A stretch of DNA of 7,572 nt from positions 1 through 7,572 of the forward strand of contig CAYPZU010000085.1 in NCBI GenBank assembly GCA_964415395.1, read 5' to 3'. The notes under the pieces are model-generated. The model was not told the origin of the DNA. It made no database searches and was given only the letters and a program-made list of their open reading frames with translations. Each line of letters opens with the position of its first letter. The first letter of the stretch is position 1. Source of the DNA: CAYPZU01 sp964415395. GTDB taxonomy: Bacteria; Chlamydiota; Chlamydiia; Chlamydiales; SM23-39. The translations under genes and the position numbers were made by a program. Positions 6,236 to 7,572 of this stretch are shown piece after piece.

Positions 6236-7572
6236 GCGGCCTCCTCAGGTCCTGTGCAAAGGGAGCCGGTCGCGTAGGCAATCGCAGCAAGGGCGGTAAA
6301 CCAATTTTTCTGCGATTCGGCTTTTTTCGAACGGGCGTCGGCCAGAGAACTTTGCGCCGACAAGACGTCGAGAATGGTCGCCGTCCCCGCCTTATAGCTG
6401 GTCAAGGCGATGTTGAATTCGAGTTCGGCGGCTTTCAAATATTCTTCTGTATCGCAGAGATTTTGGGCTGCGGTCTTCACTCCCACATGAGCAATTGCGA
6501 CATTCTGGATAATCGCAAGCTCCATTTGAAGCAGCTCCGCGCGCGATTGCTCGACCCGGGCTTCGGCGTCCCGGATCTGGTTCCGATAGTAGAATCCCTC
6601 GAAGATGGGCATGGAAACGCTGAAAAGGCAGTTCCAATGGAAAAACTTCTCTTCGAACCCTTCGTTAAACCAGTAACGGCCCGCATCGAGCGTAGTTGAG
6701 AAAACGGGGAGCACGGCCCGCTTGGCGCCTAAAAGCGCCGCCTCTTTCGACTTCACATTCGACTGAGCAGCCAGGAAATCCTGGCGCTGGGCCTGGGCCT
6801 TGCAAACAAGCTCTTCGACGCTATCCAGCGCCGGATCGGCCTGGATCTGTTCGGGAAGGGGCTGGACTTTGAAAGCGATCGTCGCTGGGAGTCCAATGTC
6901 AGATGCGAGCTGGGCAAAAGCATTCTCAACATTGAATTTCTGGGTCGTCAGATTGATTTTCGATTGCAAATACTGAGTCCTTGCCTGAGCCACATCGCCA
7001 AGAGCCGCCAATCCGAGAGAAAACTTTTCATTCGCAGCGTCTAAAGAGGTTTGCGCATTCACCAAATCGGCCTCATTCGCTCTGAGAGCCGCTAACTGGT
7101 AAAGATAGGAGTAGTAATTGTCCATCACCGTCTGCATCACGGTCTGGATGTTCTGATTGTGGCTGAAGTCCGCATAGTAAAGGGCTTCGCGCGCGGCGAC
7201 CGCTGCGGCGCTTCTCTGCCCGAAATCGAAGAGGGTGTACGAAATATAGAGATCAGGACCGCCCTGCGTATAATAATATTCGGTCGGCGCCAGCGGGCTA
7301 ATAAATGTTCCTTTGTCTCTAAAATAGGTCGCCGATATTTTCCCCGAGGGGTAGAAGCTGCTGAGGGATTGACTGTATTGAGCCGCATAGGACCTTGCTT
7401 TCGCCCAGGTTTCTTTGGTCGAGGGATTGTTCTGCAGCGCAATATCGATCAGCTCCGCCAGGTTGAGCTCGGAACTGTCGAAGGAAGGAGGAATGAGGGG
7501 CTGGCAATGCTTGGCCGAAACCATCGTATTGCCCTTAAGAGGCGTCCAGGAGGAATAAGGAGTGTGCGGGGC
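6220..7572 (-). CDS. TolC-family outer-membrane efflux channel protein, N-terminus beyond the window
   Basis: This is the outer-membrane factor that forms the exit duct of the RND pump. At least 450 residues are visible. Counting from the ATG at 7524, two related OEP repeats can be seen, each with long alpha-helical stretches rich in Ala, Gln, Asn and Leu. The first covers about residues 20-210 and includes the beta segment near YTLFDFGQRSAA. The second covers about 230-420 and includes VSMPIFEGFYYRNQI and later YKAGTATILDVLSAQSSL. The protein ends with the family-like ALAAIAYATGSL and a short Cys-containing tail. The frame stays open for 16 more codons from 7524 to the right edge, encoding APHTPYSSWTPLKGNT, and residues after 7524 show no signal peptide. 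I therefore infer that the true start, with a signal sequence or lipobox, lies outside. The ATG at 7522-7524 has AAGGG seven bases upstream and remains an alternative. Stop TAA at 6220-6222 lies within the adaptor gene. Confidence 0.94.
   Translation of the reverse strand, partial: APHTPYSSWTPLKGNTMVSAKHCQPLIPPSFDSSELNLAELIDIALQNNPSTKETWAKARSYAAQYSQSLSSFYPSGKISATYFRDKGTFISPLAPTEYYYTQGGPDLYISYTLFDFGQRSAAAVAAREALYYADFSHNQNIQTVMQTVMDNYYSYLYQLAALRANEADLVNAQTSLDAANEKFSLGLAALGDVAQARTQYLQSKINLTTQKFNVENAFAQLASDIGLPATIAFKVQPLPEQIQADPALDSVEELVCKAQAQRQDFLAAQSNVKSKEAALLGAKRAVLPVFSTTLDAGRYWFNEGFEEKFFHWNCLFSVSMPIFEGFYYRNQIRDAEARVEQSRAELLQMELAIIQNVAIAHVGVKTAAQNLCDTEEYLKAAELEFNIALTSYKAGTATILDVLSAQSSLADARSKKAESQKNWFTALAAIAYATGSLCTGPEEAACATQ
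6240..6246 (-). promoter_or_regulatory. ribosome binding site of the adaptor gene
   Basis: GAGGAGG on the minus strand ends four bases before the ATG at 6235. It lies in the final codons of the outer-membrane factor gene, where it encodes Glu-Glu, which fits the 16-base gene overlap and coupled translation. Confidence 0.8.

Overview
The window reads as ordinary double-membrane (Gram-negative) bacterial chromosome. Its main content is a complete tripartite RND efflux operon on the minus strand (outer-membrane factor, lipoprotein adaptor, inner-membrane pump), which only makes sense in a cell with an outer membrane. Coding DNA looks close to 50% GC by eye. The taxon cannot be fixed from sequence alone. 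A chlamydia-like (environmental Chlamydiae) or other host-associated lineage is a guess from the overall protein style, not a demonstrated result.

Layout from left to right. Positions 1-350 are lower in GC and mostly non-coding, but a frame open from the left edge to 212 may be the tail of a neighbouring gene. Positions 351-1517 (+) encode a fusion of an N-terminal cyclic-nucleotide-binding domain to a multi-pass CPBP (CAAX-protease/Rce1-like) membrane domain. Ten bases further on, 1528-1929 (-) is a small convergent membrane protein that I do not recognise. Positions 1930-2056 form a short spacer with a strikingly AT-rich core that can fold into an imperfect stem-loop. Positions 2057-5152 (-) encode the RND permease, 5153-6235 (-) the periplasmic adaptor lipoprotein, and 6220-7572 (-) the TolC-type outer-membrane factor, whose N-terminus runs off the right edge.

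The three efflux genes are read right to left in the order outer-membrane factor, adaptor, pump. They are tightly packed: a 16-bp overlap between the first two, and a stop codon directly abutting the next start codon between the second and third. Each internal junction has a strong Shine-Dalgarno sequence inside the preceding gene. Together they should build one proton-driven pump spanning both membranes; adaptor and pump most resemble the MdtA and MdtB/MdtC families. The operon promoter lies outside the window.

I did not find a convincing new system. The observations most worth a second look are the CNBD-CPBP fusion with a degenerate protease active site, the structured AT-rich spacer, and the compact coupling of the efflux operon.
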